15,192 nucleotides of DNA, taken from Phycisphaerae bacterium. GTDB taxonomy: Bacteria > Planctomycetota > Phycisphaerae > UBA1845 > Fen-1342. The notes under the pieces are model-generated. The model was given only the letters and a program-made list of their open reading frames with translations, did no database searches and had not been told where the DNA came from. Both the position numbers and the translations under genes were made by a program. Below, piece by piece: positions 14,771 to 15,192 of the stretch (its first letter is position 1; every line of letters starts with the position of its first letter). The stretch spans positions 1 through 15,192 of the forward strand of contig JAGVEP010000473.1 of assembly GCA_020058145.1 (NCBI GenBank), written 5' to 3'.

Positions 14771-14819
14771 GGTGTGCGAACCCCTTGATAGAAACGAGGT
14801 TACGATAACGTCGCACACC
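14771..14819. repeat. 9-bp perfect inverted repeat with 31-nt spacer
   Basis: GGTGTGCGA (14771-14779) and TCGCACACC (14811-14819) are exact complements. The spacer contains a small nested GTTA-CGA-TAAC stem at 14799-14809. It lies in the non-coding right-hand stretch 14565-14954, which otherwise shows only the leader of the PEP-CTERM gene and no supported open frame. Confidence 0.45.
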
Positions 14820-14954
14820 GGATTGAGGTGAACCGAACCCGTATCTATCGGAAACTGGGCCCGGCCGGCGGTGCCAGAGCCCGTCTGGAATCACCAGGAT
14901 TCTTGAATCGGCCGATAACTCTTACTGTCGCCCAATACGGAGACAACGAAGAAC

Positions 14955-15192
14955 GTGCCGCTGGACACCTATGACGACGAGGACACCGCTGGCCGACGTG
15001 GCCGGGACCCAGCAGAGTCGCGGCCATTCCTGGGGATACTGTTTGAGTGCTGTGGCGTCTATTCACGCATTTATAGGACTATCGAAATCGCGGCCTATGA
15101 GATGTTCTCTGGTTTCGCAAGGTCGGTTTTCTCGATTTTATTGACACGCTGTCGCGCTCCTGGGTTTGGGTTCAGGTCGGGGTCGCAGCGGG
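14955..15192 (+). pseudogene. Possible decayed or partial small gene at the right edge
   Basis: A frame open from 14919, with a GTG at 14955, runs to the window end. It encodes an acidic stretch (DTYDDEDTAG), then FLGILFECCGVYSRIYR and IAAYE (about 15027-15101). From memory this resembles small planctomycete proteins that carry this CC...YxRIYR core followed by a Gly-Arg-Cys-Pro zinc-type segment. Here the expected continuation is missing; a +1 shift after the Tyr codon at 15096 gives RCS...GRFSRFY and a stop (TGA, 15142-15144). That would fit a frameshifted copy with an internal deletion. Base composition is lower in GC than neighbouring genes. An ordinary chance frame remains possible. Confidence 0.25.

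Noticed and set aside
14845..15066. 73-aa minus-strand open frame
   Set aside because: No ribosome site and no recognisable fold. It is antisense to the more protein-like plus frame at 14955-15192.

Overview
The window is about 60-65% GC and looks like a chromosomal segment of a planctomycete-type bacterium (Planctomycetota, possibly Phycisphaerae-like). This is an inference from four things: a PEP-CTERM secreted protein, a VIT/von Willebrand A surface-type protein, intergenic hairpin repeats of the GCGGCCGACC/CACCGGC type, and mostly housekeeping genes in small scattered operons. No phage, plasmid, transposase, CRISPR array, rRNA or tRNA was seen.

Layout. 1-233: no gene, two small hairpins. 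234-2252 (-): DinG/Rad3-type helicase. 2399-4603 (-): secreted VIT + vWA protein. A 161-bp divergent intergenic region with a good sigma70-like promoter leads into a rightward run: 4765-5622 secreted LolA-fold-like protein, 5660-7096 aldehyde dehydrogenase, a 177-bp gap packed with hairpin repeats, 7274-8161 beta-hydroxyacid dehydrogenase, 8190-9395 LarC (nickel-pincer cofactor nickel insertase) and 9367-9870 a membrane-anchored coiled-coil protein. 10059-10652 (+) is a typical 2-Cys peroxiredoxin with its own strong -10 box and a long leader. 10740-11252 (-) is an unrecognised small protein with a likely zinc site. 11253-11577 is a non-coding gap with a promoter followed by a hairpin/T-run terminator, a candidate small RNA or leader. 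11578-13074 (-) is an M48 membrane metallopeptidase, divergent from trpF (13122-13766, +) across 47 bp holding a 16-bp perfect palindrome. 13902-14564 (-) is a PEP-CTERM protein with a clear intrinsic terminator. 14565-15192 is AT-richer, repeat-containing sequence, with a possible decayed gene at its end.

How the genes may work together. The aldehyde dehydrogenase oxidises aldehydes, the beta-hydroxyacid dehydrogenase interconverts hydroxyacids and semialdehydes, and LarC makes the cofactor of LarA-type 2-hydroxyacid racemases/epimerases. Together they suggest hydroxyacid/aldehyde metabolism, though no LarA, LarB or LarE lies in the window. The secreted proteins (VIT/vWA, LolA-like, PEP-CTERM) and the M48 protease belong to envelope biology. 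Helicase, TrpF and peroxiredoxin are ordinary housekeeping functions. Most of the window is conventional. The points most worth a second look are the Ser in place of the first Fe-S cysteine of the helicase, the hairpin repeat array, the promoter-operator-terminator cassette near 11.4-11.5 kb, and the decayed frame at the right edge.
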